Source of the DNA: Gymnothorax reevesii
Lineage: Eukaryota > Chordata > Actinopteri > Anguilliformes > Muraenidae
NCBI GenBank assembly: GCA_029721435.1
Contig: CM056576.1
Span: 118,719,166-118,783,165, forward strand
Direction: 5' to 3'
Length of the DNA stretch: 64,000 bases
Position 1 is the stretch's first letter. Every line of letters starts with the position of its first letter. Position numbers and translations under genes: made by a program. This document shows, piece by piece, positions 12,990 through 25,145 of the stretch. The notes beneath the pieces are model-generated. The model was given only the letters and a program-made list of their open reading frames with translations. It ran no database searches and was not told the DNA's origin.

Positions 12990-13793
12990 TTTCAATTCTT
13001 GTCTTTGGAATTTCTCCAAAGAATCTTACAGAACACCTCTAGCTCAGAAATATTCTTCGACCTTCTTGCATGCACGGCATGTTTGAGGTCTCTCCACAGA
13101 TTTTCAATAAAACTCAAGTCAGTGGACTGCGATGGCCATTCCAAAACCGTCATCCGTTTTTCCTGGAGGTATGTCATGGTGGATTTACCTATGTCCCCAA
13201 CTGCTTACACAACCACAAAGCATAATGGATCCACTTCCATGCTTAACAGTTGGCAACATGTTCTTCTCTACAAATGGTTCACCCTTTTTTTTTCTCCGAA
13301 CATACCCTCTTTGGTTGTGGCCAAAAAGTTCAATTTTGGTTTCATCAGTCCAAAGCACATTGTTCCATTAGGCTTGGAAAAAAGGTTCTTTTTTGCATAC
13401 TTCAGACGCTTTTGTGTTGAGGTCGTGGGAAAGGTTTCTTTCTTACAACTCTGCCATGTACCTTTGTTGTTTCAGGTACGCTGTATTGTTATCCTGAGAA
13501 AAACTAGACCTGTGTCTGCTACTCTTTTCTGCAGCTCTTTTGCAGTGATGTGTGGGTTCTTCTGAGCATTTCTCACCAGATCTCGGGCCATTCTATCTAA
13601 TGTTTTTCCTGGTCTTCCAGATCTTGCCTTGACTTCAATTGTTCCATTTATTTTTCCATTTTCTTACAATGTTTCTGACAGTATAAATGGGTAGTTTGAA
13701 ACGTTGTGAGAGTTTTTTGTGGCCCTCTCCTTGTCGGTGGAAGTGAATTATCTAGATTTTGTCATCCTTGGACAACTGATTAGATGAACACAT
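12990..13793 (-). pseudogene. Tc1-family transposase pseudogene
   Basis: The minus strand encodes recognisable Tc1 transposase blocks. The start ATG is at 13791-13793, followed by a helix-turn-helix-type N-terminus (KLSQRFKLPIYTVRNIV). A stop falls at codon 14. The catalytic WTDETKIELFGHN region (first Asp) lies near 13315-13355, and the terminal WPSQS...FIENLWRDLK with the third acidic residue lies at 13060-13140. There are several frame changes. Between GSIMLCGCVSSWGH and TYLQEKR about 50 residues that should carry the second Asp (DNDPKH motif) are missing, so the protein could not be catalytic even if the frame were intact. Confidence 0.85.
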
Positions 13794-14059
13794 GGTTTTT
13801 AGCACCAGAAAGAACAGCCACCACCACCACAGTCGGATACTTTAGAAGGCATGGAGTCACTTCAGAATATATAATTCAACCCTGGAATTATATGCACCTG
13901 ATTCATTGCAGCCCTAACGAGTAAATCACCTGGGTCTGGGCCTTAGTAATCATCTTCGTAAATGGCAACAAAGTATAATCCAAAAGGGTTCCCTAACTTT
14001 TGCGCAGGGCCCTTTTTCCTTTCTTATCTTTTAAAAATTCAGAAAAATTTAAATTCATT

Positions 14060-14222
14060 AAGCTCAGCTGAGCAGAGATGCCGGTACCAGATTTTAGCTT
14101 CTTTAGCTAATTTCCATCTGTTGTACACTTTACTCATTCAATAAGTTTTCATCACATACATTCATTATTCCCACCTACATTCAAAAATTAAGTGCTACAC
14201 ATACACACACACAGCCATACAG

Positions 14223-14253
<31 letters not shown>

Positions 14254-14680
14254 TACATACATATATATATATATACACTGACACACACATATATGCACAT
14301 ATACATTCATATACACACACATACACATATACATACATAAATACATATACACATACATACATACAAATATACATATACACATACATACACACAGAAACAT
14401 ACTTAATTTGCAATCATCATAACTTCTATTAAAAATAATAAAAACATCAGAGTCATTCCCATACCAAAAGTTACAACATCAATCTATCGTTAAACAAAAA
14501 CATTATAGCATTAAATTCATCCTTATACACAAACAATAAAACATTCAGTCCGTCAAGATGCAAGTAAAATTATAGACAATATGACAGGATTAGTGTACAC
14601 ATATTTGGTTTCTTAGAAACCATGCTTTGACTTCTCTGGAAAAGGTGGCAAAATTGTATGTTAAATAAAAAGAAACCTTG
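14060..14680. other. Foreign block inside right end of Tc1-like element
   Basis: This stretch interrupts the inner and outer repeats of the right end and has no counterpart in the left end. It contains a CA/TA microsatellite (14195-14400) and otherwise unplaced AT-rich sequence. I find no TIRs, LTR or convincing target duplication, so the source is unknown. Confidence 0.55.
14195..14400. repeat. (CA)n/(TA)n compound microsatellite
   Basis: A pure CA run at about 14222-14248, then tata and cataca units. Open frames across it are repeat artefacts. Confidence 0.9.
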
Positions 14681-14810
14681 CTTTTAAATTTGCAGAAAGG
14701 TGTCATGTTTAACTTTGTAGCATTTAGTCTTCCGGTTCGCTTTCAATCACGTGGAGATTAATTGTAACAGACATTTATACCAGTGGTGCCCAAATTTTTG
14801 CACCCCACTG
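14680..14810 (-). repeat. Right terminal inverted repeat of Tc1-like element
   Basis: Ends in caaatttttgcaccccactg followed by TA. Pairs with 12703-12830. Confidence 0.85.
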
Positions 14811-16872
14811 TATGTGTGTATGTGTCTGCATGTGTGTACGTGTTTGTGTGCACAGAACTGGAGGTAAACCACTGTCCCCAGAAGGGGCACTGAAAATACA
14901 TGCTGCATAAACAATATTCTGCATCAAATTAGAAGAAGCGCCATTTCACCACACTGACTTGCGTACAATTCTATCCGTCGCTCCTTCCAATTTGTCCAGG
15001 TAAACGATTTCAGTGAGCCAGAGGAGAGCAGGGACCCTGATGCTCCACCAGGCTCCTCGCCTGCTTTCGGATCCGTGATGAACCCATTCTTCACCGTGGC
15101 CCCCCCCCCCCTTGCCCACCCTCCCGCGACGGCATGCGCCTTGTGCCGGCTGGCTCATGCCGATGGCGTTAGGTTTGTACGGTCTGTGATGGGACATTAA
15201 GTGATCTTCTTACAAGTGCCCTGAAGAGCTTATTTAATGTCAGCTGCTCCTCTGAACAGGTTCTGGCTCTCTCTTGCTTTGCTGAGTGTTTCCACAGCTG
15301 CTGGGACCAAAGTAACTTTCTTCAAACATTTGATATCTGACTGAAGAGATGCATGTACAAAAAATTGGGACCAGCTTCTTTGAGCTGAGAGTGTAGTTTT
15401 TTTTTCCCCATTGGAAGAAAATTTTCAGAAGGGCTGTTGTTATTGTCATGTTTGTTTGCCTTTGGTGAGTCTGCCCATAGCAGATTTACAAAATGCGCAT
15501 GTGAGGTGCAATATCTGTTTAAACCACTAGGGGGCTTGCAGTGTTAAAACAGACATGCACCGAAGGTGTCTAAAGTGACTTGTTATCTTTATTTTTTAAC
15601 TGACACCTTTCCAAATTAGATTTTACTCGATTAGTAGCAATGGTGGTATGTTCACGTGGGGCTCACAATGAATGAACAGGAACTGGGGATAGGACGCGTG
15701 TGGACAATCACCCTCCAAGTGGGCTTCTCAAAATTATGTAAAAACAACTGATTTTCTCTCATTCCGGAGGAGAACAAGCTTCAATTATGCTTTATTCATT
15801 CACCCACTTCCCTTATAAATTTGCATTACAATGTTCGTCACAGTCAACTGAAGAGAACAGGTGAACTTATGCATGTAATTTATTGCTGTCACTGTGCATT
15901 TGCACCTGCTATATGGAAGCTGGAAGTAAAAATGGCACAAAGTAATGACTTGAATTTTGAATTCAATAATGTTGACATACACACAAAAACACACACAGTC
16001 ACTGACATTAAAAAAATATTCAATTTTTAGGTTGTAGAGGATGGCAGTTGCTAATGCAAGGTAGTGCAGCAGAAGGATTTCAATGAAAAGTGAGTGTAGT
16101 GCTGCTGTATATAACTAGAGCGCCTGACTTGGCAACATCAACATATAATTTTCAGTTAAAAACCCCTTGAATACTGTATTATATTAATGGGTTGTGAGTT
16201 GTGACCCCCCACCCTAGTTATTTTCATAATTTCTACAAATTTTTGTATACAAGGTCACATGACAACAAAGATTCGTGATCAAAGTCACACGTTTGGAGGC
16301 CAGTTTTCTGGCATTTCAGGTCATTGCACGTTTTATATGTGGCCGCCAAACCAGCCCATAGGGTTCAAAGGGGCAAAATACAAAATTCAGAATCCTTTTC
16401 ATGAAAGTTATTATATATTTTTGCAACTATACTGAATATAATGGCAGGAAAACTATCAGCTAGAGTTTCTCACCTCAGGTCGAACTTTCTGAAATAGTAA
16501 ATTTGTTTAATGGTACAGTGTATTGTTTACGAAGTGAGGCCACACAAAGTCTGCTGCCAATTTCTGGTCAATGATACACTCAAATAATTACATACAGGAT
16601 TAAAAAATATTTATGTCAGCTAGTACCACATAACTGAGTTACATAGCCTCCAGTTAATGTGATTTATTAAATTGAACAAATATTTAAGAATCTAATTCTA
16701 CGACAGTTCTGTGGGGCCAGCTGACATGAAAAATCTTAATAAAATGTATCAGTTTTGTTTTTTCAGTGAAACATCCCTGCACCATTTTATAAGCTGAGCT
16801 CGTATTCAGGACCATGGACAGCTGCAGGTTTGTTACCAACACACCTACTGTAACGTAGCAGTTAGTAACACT
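14811..16872. other. Intergenic DNA
   Basis: A TG-rich stretch follows the Tc1-like element (14811-14850). A GC-rich patch at 15040-15160 includes a poly-C run. No recognisable gene. The frame at 14946-15197 (minus) spans the GC-rich patch but has no domain signature. Confidence 0.35.
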
Positions 16873-17040
16873 TTTCCTGGAGAGCTACCATCCCAAAGGC
16901 TCTCACTCCAACCAAAGCAAAGTACACCTCATTTCTTAATCAGAGATCTTGAGCCATTAATTAGCAAAATGAGGTGTGCCGAATTTAGATTGGAGCAAAA
17001 ATCTACAGGAGAACATAGTTCTCCAGGAGCGGGGTTGGAG
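16873..17040. mobile_element. Fold-back MITE
   Basis: The left half (tttcctggagagctaccatc, cactccaacc, gtacacctcattt) and the right half (aaatgaggtgtgcc, attggagcaaaaatctacag, gttctccaggagc) are inverted copies meeting near 16956. This resembles the Angel-like fold-back repeats of fish, a family in which an inverted copy fills almost the whole element. Confidence 0.75.
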
Positions 17041-18839
17041 ACAACTTTAACTCAAGGCAACCCAAGCCTAGTCCTCATGTGGACTTTAGAACCAAGAGAC
17101 TAGACCCCAGAAATCAGGCAAGGAGAGCTAACTGTATTATTGACCACTTTAATAGATTGATTAAGTGCAGCGTTACATCAAAAATCACGATTAACAGCCC
17201 CTGCTAAAGCCCATGTTATCGGTAATTCATTGACTGTTTCTGTATGCTTTCAAAGTTGTACAGTTTAGCAAAGATATAGTTTGTATAGCAGAATATTCCA
17301 GAACCCCTCAGGCTGAAGGTCTGTGTTCTTTAGCGAAATTGTGTTTTCTGTTTTATCAGTTTTACTTATCAGTTTTACTGATTTGCGACGTGGGGGAGCG
17401 AAAAATAGTTCAAGGGAAAAAAATACTCCCACTTATTGTTTCCATGTCAATCCATCACCACCCAGCATGGCGGCTAATGCCTGTCACTATGCCACAGGCG
17501 TGTAACAGCATACATAATTTCAAGGGTACATTGTCTGTGTAATTTAAAAAGGGACCAGGGGAGCCAGTTACCCAACCCTTAATAGGATAATTCAATCTAG
17601 GCACACCTCAGTGCAGCTCTCGTCAGCTTGGAATGCAATAGAAATGTCCTGCGAACCATGGCCAAAAGAAGCAGAACCCATATATTTAGACCATTAACAG
17701 TACTGCAAATTAAGGCTAACATTGCATTTGTGTACTTGCTCCAGTTTATCCAATCCCATGGATGGATGGATTGATGACCTTTTTATATCAGGAAATTTTG
17801 CTCCATTACTGTGACAATCTCAGTTCTAACACTGAATAAAGTGATCATCCATTGCTATTTACGTGAAGAGAGAATTCTGTTTGATCTAACTCAATGAAAA
17901 TAAGTACAGTTTCTGTGCTTTCTGGAAAGAAAAGTTGATTTGTTCAACAAAGAAAAGAGCACTAGAAATGACAAGGTACACACTCCAGCTAATGCAAGCA
18001 ATGGAAGGGGTGAGAGTGGAAGGGGGGGTGCATTCTGTTACTGAAATGCATACTAGGGTGTGCAAGGGGTTGCCAGATTCAATTCGCACTCAGACCTTTG
18101 ACGAAGACGAAGCACCGGTCTCGGGATTTTACACTCACCCATTTCCTCCCGGGGTGTAGCAAGCCATTTGGGAATCGCTCTTGCGCTATGGAAAGGCGTG
18201 ACAGGTTTACACGTTTTTTCCCCCGCACTTTAATGAATTAAATGCACAACGTCATTTGAAGTATCTTCCGTCACAAGCACAGCGTTCCTGCACCAGTAAA
18301 ACATGCCCGCACATTCAGCAAATGGCTTTCAGTCACCGAAAGCCCGCGCAGTAAACAACAGACTTCTGTGGTGCACACAGATTTTCACAATAAACACAAG
18401 CTCGTACAGTCGCAGCAGGCCGCGACGGAAAGCACGCTCTGTTACCATGGAGTCCGACTTCCACAGGAGGAGCCGGCCGGGCAGCAACGTGTCATGTAAA
18501 ACAAGCGTGTAGCCAATGAATAAAACATGACCGAAGGCCTGACCATGAAACCGAACGCTAATGAGTCCCTCTGCCTTTTTTGCAATTAAACAAGGGAACC
18601 GTGGCTTTTTCGGTGACGTGAGCGAAAAGGTTCAAAAGAGGAACGTCTGCATTAAACAGTATGGTTAAAATCAGCCCGTATTATGCCTATATTTAATGCA
18701 CGGAAGAGTTCGCATCAAATCCTGTTGTCCTACACGTTTTCCAAAACCTCGCACGCCAGAAATGCGCAGAGTAGCACGAGAAACGACCTGTGCAGTTACC
18801 TTTACCTCCCTTTCATTCTGGTGAATCCTCTCGGGGAAA
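17041..18839. other. Intergenic DNA
   Basis: No gene recognised. A GC-richer patch at 18100-18640 contains several short open frames without domain signature. Confidence 0.35.
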
Positions 18840-19215
18840 ATGGAAATAACTTTCACGAGGAACATCAAATTTAATTTAAAAGAATATAGCGAGCGTATAT
18901 ATCAAAGGTTTATCTCATTCAAAGGCCATATTAAAGTAGATGGCCATTATGACTTCTATTGCCATTGTCTCTGCAGGTTCAAACATAAGCCTCTTTTCAC
19001 AATCCAATTTACATTAATTGATGGGAATTTATGCTTTGTCGGAAGATGGAGAGATTTATTGATGCCTGTAAATGGACGTCGGACGGGATGCTTTTCCCAG
19101 AATAACGGCATTTACCTCATTCAGTTGTTAATGCTTTTAACTGAAAATGAAATTATCAGAATGCATTTATTCAAGGTATTCCTGAGATTATGTCATTACA
19201 CAGACTAATCGGTGC
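18840..19215. other. Possible conserved noncoding block
   Basis: Non-repetitive sequence dense in homeodomain-type words (ttaattgatg, ttaatgcttttaactg, ATTA/TAAT) with little microsatellite content. The 122-codon open frame over it has no recognisable domain, so a regulatory reading is preferred. This is an impression from composition only. Confidence 0.25.
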
Positions 19216-20154
19216 GCAGCGATGTCGGTCTAGCACAAAAGAGATTTGAAGAGCTTTTCATATTTAAATGCATTTGACTGACTTATTGCTTTGGCTACGC
19301 AGAGGCACAGATGTGCCATTATGTAAATTTTACAACGGGATGAAGCATTATTCTCTGTTATGTTGCGTATATCGGGACGTCAAATGAACAGGCTTATCTT
19401 GTAACAAGCAGAATCACTCAGACTTGGCACAGGTACTTTCTCAGACTGACAGAACACATTGAAGAAATCAAATCAGATCTAGCCGCAAAATGCTACAGAA
19501 ACGAATTTTGATGTTCCCAAAAACAAACAACCTGAAGCAGCCAGAATTCTTGAAAGAGAAGTAATCTCCCACATCAAGTCAATAACATGTTTTGATGTAA
19601 CATTTGAGATCTTGAATCATTAGCCACTTTCTCTGTTTTGGGGCAAAAACTTTCAGTCTGAATTTATGTTTACGTCATTGCAACTGCTATCTGTGTGGCT
19701 AAACCTGACACATAGCAAATGCTGCAGGATTGAGCTCGTTGCTCTCATATTATACGTACTGTCATATCCATAAGTACTTGGAAAGAGACAAGGGCATCGT
19801 AATCTTTTGCTAATTTTACTTGCTAGGCTTTGCCATTGCATAAAATAGAAGATATCATTTTGAGAAGCCCAAGGAGATCAACTTGTTAGTTTTTTGTTTC
19901 ACTAAGGTTTAAATACAGGTGACTTGCTAGGGGTTGCCATAACAAAATATTGGGAGCCAGGTATTATTTTTTATGCATCTTCCTATTTGTGATGAGGCAA
20001 AGCCAAGTGAGGTCAATTGATGTTTCCAACTCAGTTTAGACCGAAGTTAGACTTACCAGGTCTAACACTGAACAAGTGGATCATAAATTGAACTGTAATT
20101 TTTAATACCTAGCGGTAGAATTCTCTGCTTAGAATCTTGTAGTCAAAAACTGGG
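19216..20154. other. Intergenic DNA
   Basis: Nothing recognisable. Confidence 0.3.
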
Positions 20155-20159
20155 GAAAT
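20155..20159. repeat. Target duplication GAAAT, left
   Basis: GAAAT here and at 21928-21932 flanks the solo-LTR-like block. Confidence 0.5.
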
Positions 20160-21095
20160 TATGAAGAAGAGGTCAGTGGAAACACCAGATGCAGGATCCA
20201 GAAGTGTTTATTGAACACCAAACACTAAAGGAGAAAATGGGCACACAGGCCAGGAACAAAACATTGTGATTATGCACTGGACAAATGGGAAAAAGGTACA
20301 CTGCCCAAGGCAGAGGGAAACAGAAATACACTTTCCAAGAGTGGCTAAAATAGAAAAAAAAGAACTGGACCTAACTAAACTGACGGACACACTGGGACAC
20401 TTAGAAGAGGGGCAGACAAGACGTGGGCGCAGCAAAATACAAGACTCGGGAATCATGCAAAGGAAATACTCGGATGGCACAAGGAGCTGATGTTTCACCA
20501 TGCAGAGTCTAACAAAGTTCCGTCTGGTGGTCTCGTCTCTCTTTCCCACAGAAATAGTCACGAGAGGAGTCGGGGAATCGGAATGCAATCTCGAAAGGAA
20601 CAGAAACACATGGGGTTAATAAACAATTTAACGAGAACCGGGTAAACAATAATGACTCGAGACAAGACTCTAAGACGACCAATCGAGCTAGAAAGTTTAG
20701 ATTAAGGAAATCAGGGAAAGTTACGTTAATCAGGGAAAGCTTACAGAGGAATTACAAAAGCTAAAAACACTCGCACTCGCTAATGAGTTGGTTAGGTTAA
20801 TAGGCCTACTATGTGACGAAATATATACAATCACCCTCAAATAAGTGCTGGTTAGTACAGGTTAGTAATCATCCTGTCAGAGAACGCATTCACTCAGAGT
20901 TTAGAGAGACCCAGAATTAAGCACAGGTGGGAGCAATGAATGAAATATCAAAGCTGAAACCGAAAGAGGAAACGTGATTGGACAACGAGATGCAGGCATG
21001 CTGAAGGCTGTCACACGACATCACTGGAGTTTGGGCAAAGAGAGAATCGAACATCAGACAGCGGGAATGAGAGCTGAAAAATAAAACGAAAGTAA

Positions 21096-21874
21096 GCCCC
21101 CATTTACACGTTATTTTGACAAACAGGGACATTTCCCTGCGTTTGTGCCCTTTGTTTACACGCAAACGCAGAATTCGCCCTGAAAACGATTCTTTCTAAA
21201 AACTTCGGCCACAGTGGAGATTTTGGAAAACTTCGGTTGCAAGTTTGCATGTAAACTGAAAAAAAATGACTTTTAGGTAGCTGATGTCACAGTATGCGCC
21301 AGAACTTGCACCTGCGTCGAATGTGCGACCTATGTTTACATTTTCATTTGGCTTTGGTGATCGTGGGTTGCATCTCAAAGCGTAGGCTGCATCCTTCGAA
21401 GGCTGCATTTTTAGGGGCCGTCTCTTACTTCCGTCTGCCAAACTGAAATTTAGGGTAAGGAACAAGGTTAAACTTAGGGTTAGGTTTAAGGTTAGGGAAA
21501 CCACTGACGACTCGCTTAAATCAAAGCTGTTTAACGGAGATGAAATGGCGTTACGTCAGTTTGACGGATCGAATTAAGTGACGACCCCTAAAAATGCAGC
21601 CTTCGAAGGATGCAGCCTAGGTTTTGAGATACACCCTTTCATGATCGTGATTCATTTCTGAGGTTGCTATTTTCAGGACTCTGATTGGCTAATGTGGGCT
21701 TGAGCTTATCGTTACGCTGCCACCTACAGGTTTGATATGCTCTTGACGGCATATACACGGGTAAATGTAAACAAAAACTTTTCTGAAAACTGATACGTGT
21801 GCTTCATATTTTTGAAAACGGAGACGGTGAAATGTTCAATTATGAAAATAACCGGCCACGTGTAAACGGAGTGC
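21096..21874. mobile_element. MITE with CATTTACACG ends, interrupted
   Basis: The left end (cccccatttacacgttatttt) and the right end (aataaccggccacgtgtaaacgg) are inverted relatives of the common fish repeat that begins with a GTTTACAC-type motif. The pair brackets a second MITE at 21366-21641. The terminal repeats are only partly conserved. Confidence 0.6.
21366..21641. mobile_element. Nested MITE, hAT-like
   Basis: Inverted terminal repeats of over 50 bp: taggctgcatccttcgaagg and gctgcatttttagggg on the left, and the inverted partner on the right. An 8-bp direct repeat TGATCGTG at 21358-21365 and 21642-21649 is the size left by hAT transposons. The left end lacks about six terminal bases seen on the right. 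The core holds ttagggttaggtttaaggtt-like degenerate telomere repeats. Confidence 0.8.
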
Positions 21875-21927
21875 AAAGCACAAGCACAAATAAGCACAAA
21901 GACAACACACGAGGCAGAACCATAACA

Positions 21928-21932
21928 GAAAT
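21928..21932. repeat. Target duplication GAAAT, right
   Basis: Partner of 20155-20159. Confidence 0.5.
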
Positions 21933-22329
21933 GTGTCGTAGAGGTGTCTAATGTGGCCTTATATCAACAAGCTCACTCTTCTATATGATGCAAAGATTAT
22001 GAACTCAATGCTTTTCTATATTGACATCTAACTAGGAAAGATGGTAGTGAAACGTGTAATTTTCAATGGTAAAAACATCGGTGTATCTTTCATGTCCACT
22101 GTCCCTAATTCCAAGCAACTCTGGATCCATGCTCATTGCAGCCAAGCATAACTGCCTTTGAATGTTGAATTGGCATTGATCCAGCCAAGGGTCGCCGAGA
22201 AGCAGCATGGTTATTGCAGTTTTATCTGACATTAAGGAGATAAGAAACCAACAAGTAGTGAGTGCTCTCCCCTCTTCCAGTTGTTTTCGGAAATGTAAAA
22301 CCAAAAATTTTCATTTTTTTATGTTTCAC

Positions 22330-22655
22330 TGCCGCCTAGTTGCAGGTGGGTCGTGGGTTTGATTTTAGCCTGGAGCCTTTCTGTGTGGAGTTTGCAGGTA
22401 CAGTAAGTGCTCCTCGTGTTCGCATGGGTTTCCTCTCGGTGCTTCGGTTTCCTCTCAGAGTTCAAAGGCATGCACATCATGCTAATTACAGACGCAAAAT
22501 TGCATATAAGTATGAGTGTAAGAGTGAATGGTGTGTGCCCTGCGATTAATTGGCAAGCTGTCAAGGGTGGGTCCCTGCCCATAGTCAGCTGGGATAGGCT
22601 CCAGCTCTACAGTGACCCTAATGAGGAAGAAACGGTATAGAGAACGGATGGAATG
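22330..22655 (+). repeat. L2-type retrotransposon 3' end
   Basis: The best preserved copy in the window: gtgggtttgatt, cctttctgtgtggagtttgc, tgccctgcgattaattggc, gctgggataggctccagc and a terminal acggatggaatg. The order is that of the fish L2/Maui-type tail shared with related SINEs. Confidence 0.85.
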
Positions 22656-24839
22656 ATGCATTATTATGGTTAATATTCTCCTGACTGGGGCACTAGGTAC
22701 CCAATTCTGATAAAAAAAATGGCAATAGTTCCTGATGACTACAATTGACAGTCACACTCCTCCTCTGTTTAAAGCTACACTGCGCAATTTCTGACCAGCT
22801 GACCGTTCAACAAGAATCAACTCTGTTTGTAAGTATATAAAGCCACTCCTCTCTCCCTTTCTACTCTCAGAATTTCCAGGGGCAGTGTCGTACATCCTGA
22901 GTCACACAGACTGTGCTTGATGCGTGCTTTCGTTGGCTCGGACTGCATAAATTCGGCTAAGATAGCGAAACTGTAATCTAAAAAGTGGTTTAGTAACCTA
23001 ATGTTTGCCTTAAGTCCAAAATTAAATGTACTGAAGACCCAACACCTAAACGTAACTTCAAACTGAGATGATTCTTTTATTTTTTTGTCATCATTGATTG
23101 ACGAAGATGTACTTAGATTTTTTCCCCTCATTGCTTGCAGGTTCAATTTTGACATTGCCTCCCTGCAAACTTTCAAATCGCTTTTACCGGACTGTTGGTC
23201 AATTCTAAAATTTGCCAACATTATGTTGTGATGGGCTAATCCAGCGGTTCTATGCCTTTAACCATGACAAAAAAAAAAAAAAAAAAAGAATTCTAGGTAT
23301 TCTGTCTGCCAGCAGCAAGTAAGATAAGTACTTTAAAATAGGAGCTAGCCATCTAACCAGCTATGCCAGTAGCCAGCAGGCTTCCTTAGCCAGTAGTAAT
23401 AAGCTAGCCTAAGTCACTCTTTATGCGAACAATAATCTTCCTTAGCGTTATCGTCATCTGAGTTTTACTTGCAGACCGAATCGCTTAATCTGCCTGATAA
23501 GTGTATATTTTTTCACTACTTTATATAATAGCCAGATAACGCTTCCAGACATGGGCATAGCCGTGCACCAGTTCCCTTATCCAATCAAAGCATGGGCTGA
23601 GACATATGCTGCTTTGTCCAGCAAAAACACATCAATACGGCTGAAATGACGAGTTTGAGTGACCCCAATGTAACAGGGGGAGAGTGGTGACATGAGACCC
23701 AGACAATAAGCTCATTGTCAGGCTGGCAAATAAATTTTGGAAACAAAAAACAGGCAACAGGCGCAGGTTTGCAGTAAACCGTTTGGTGGAAAGAAACTTA
23801 CAAATGAGGTCTCTCAGTTTACATGTTGTCATTTTATTGAAAAAAAAAGCACGTCTTATTGCTAAGTGTTGTTTCAAAGTCAAAGTGGTTACAGGTAGCA
23901 AAATTGCTAATGCCTTCGTTGCAATGCCCAAAGTAAAACTAAAAATTAAACAATAGTTAGTTTTGCGACAAAAATACAATCATCAAAGATGCTTACATTT
24001 CGAAGCTATTAGTTTTTTTGAAGTCTGCACTCTTGATTTCCCAAAACAATAAAATACAATTATAATAAAGCTAGACATTGAACTTCTTGGAAAAACCAGT
24101 TACTCTGTGATCAGTTTCAGAGGAACGCTTTTGAAATCATCTGTTTTATGAGGAGTGGATAGTGACATGCGATTTCACAATTTAACTCAAGAAAGTGGAG
24201 TATAATAGCCTTTTGTTGGAGTGATCTACAATGAGGGTTTCTGGGCTACCATTAATCAAACTATTACTGGGGAGAATCCCTGTGTTAATAATTTAATAGA
24301 TCGTTCTCTCCCTCATAGATCATGTCTTTACACTAGGGATAAGGAATGTCGGGGCATGCAGCTTACTTGAGCATTATGTGTGGGTTTGCGTGTGTGTGTG
24401 TGTGCAATGGAGAAAGAGAAAGAGAGAGAGATGTGCACAAGCCAGTATGTGCACTCAGATGCTGAATTAATCGGCATCCCGTATAAAAATAATAGGCCAT
24501 TTATAATAAAAAGTTAATAAGCCATGTCAAATTCATACATATAGTTAAACTATACCCCTTTATTTTAGTATATTCCTTCTCACATCTCAATGTTTTTCAT
24601 TAAAGGATCTCATTTTTTACACAACATGAAGTGTATTAAACTGTCATAAAAACGTATTTATGCTGACATCAATCATTATGAAATATTGTGTGCATAATAC
24701 TACATATAGTATATATAATAATAATATATATATAAAACTTTTGGTCAAAAGAAAGACTTCTACTGTTGAGCCAAGATTAATCATTGTGTTTACAGTAATA
24801 AGTATCATAATATTTATGTCATAAAAACCCATTAAAATG
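22656..24839. other. Intergenic DNA with simple repeats
   Basis: Possible start of a TTAA-type nonautonomous element at 22770 (tttaaagctacactgcgcaa), but no partner end was found. Poly-A at 23270-23289. A TG run then a GA run lie at 24390-24432. No gene recognised. Confidence 0.35.
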
Positions 24840-25145
24840 CATAAAAATATCAGCCTTGCGCCTGCTGGTGAAATTAGTTTTGAATTAGAGCATTGAATTT
24901 TCTAAAGATTAATTTAATTGTGCTGTGTTCTGGACAAAAACTGAGAAATCAAATCGTGATAATGGGTTTTGTGAACCTCCAAAGTGAGATAAATCAGTCC
25001 AATGGCTGTTTTTCTCGGCTGCTATCCGCATTGAAGTAAGAAAATGAGTGACTGAACATGACTCACCGATGCCTGCTGACCAGTGGGTGGTTCATTCGCT
25101 AGGAGAGATTACACCGTGATTCAATTGGACTGATTGAGGAGCTGA
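24840..25145. other. Possible conserved noncoding block
   Basis: Non-repetitive, with clustered homeodomain-type words (gattaatttaattg, tgaaattagttttgaatta). No coding signature. Composition-based impression only. Confidence 0.2.

Larger units (their letters stand above)
12703..14810 (-). mobile_element. Tc1-like transposon (inactive)
   Basis: Terminal inverted repeats begin CAGTGGGGTGCAAAAATT on both sides (right end read in reverse complement) and stay similar for over 100 bp. TA is adjacent on the right (14811) and two bases out on the left. A second, inner copy of the repeat (ggtgcaaaagtttgggaaccc, near 12893; reverse complement near 13985) gives the IR/DR layout of fish Tc1-like elements. 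The transposase between them is broken. The right outer and inner repeats are about 800 bp apart compared with about 180 bp on the left, which points to an insertion in the right end. Confidence 0.9.
20160..21927 (-). mobile_element. Solo LTR (gypsy-like), with nested MITEs
   Basis: Read on the minus strand the block starts TGTTATGGTTC (at 21927) and ends near tcttcata (at 20160). It is flanked by GAAAT on both sides. The left part has the U5-like order seen in the intact element of this window (accagatgcagg, then tttattgaacacc giving a minus-strand polyadenylation-type signal). About 780 bp in its right part is a nested MITE pair. Without it the LTR would be near 990 bp. There is no coding interior, so it is a solo LTR. 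Confidence 0.55.

Noticed and set aside
13000..13565. 188-codon plus-strand frame inside the Tc1-like element
   Set aside because: It is the antisense of the transposase pseudogene.
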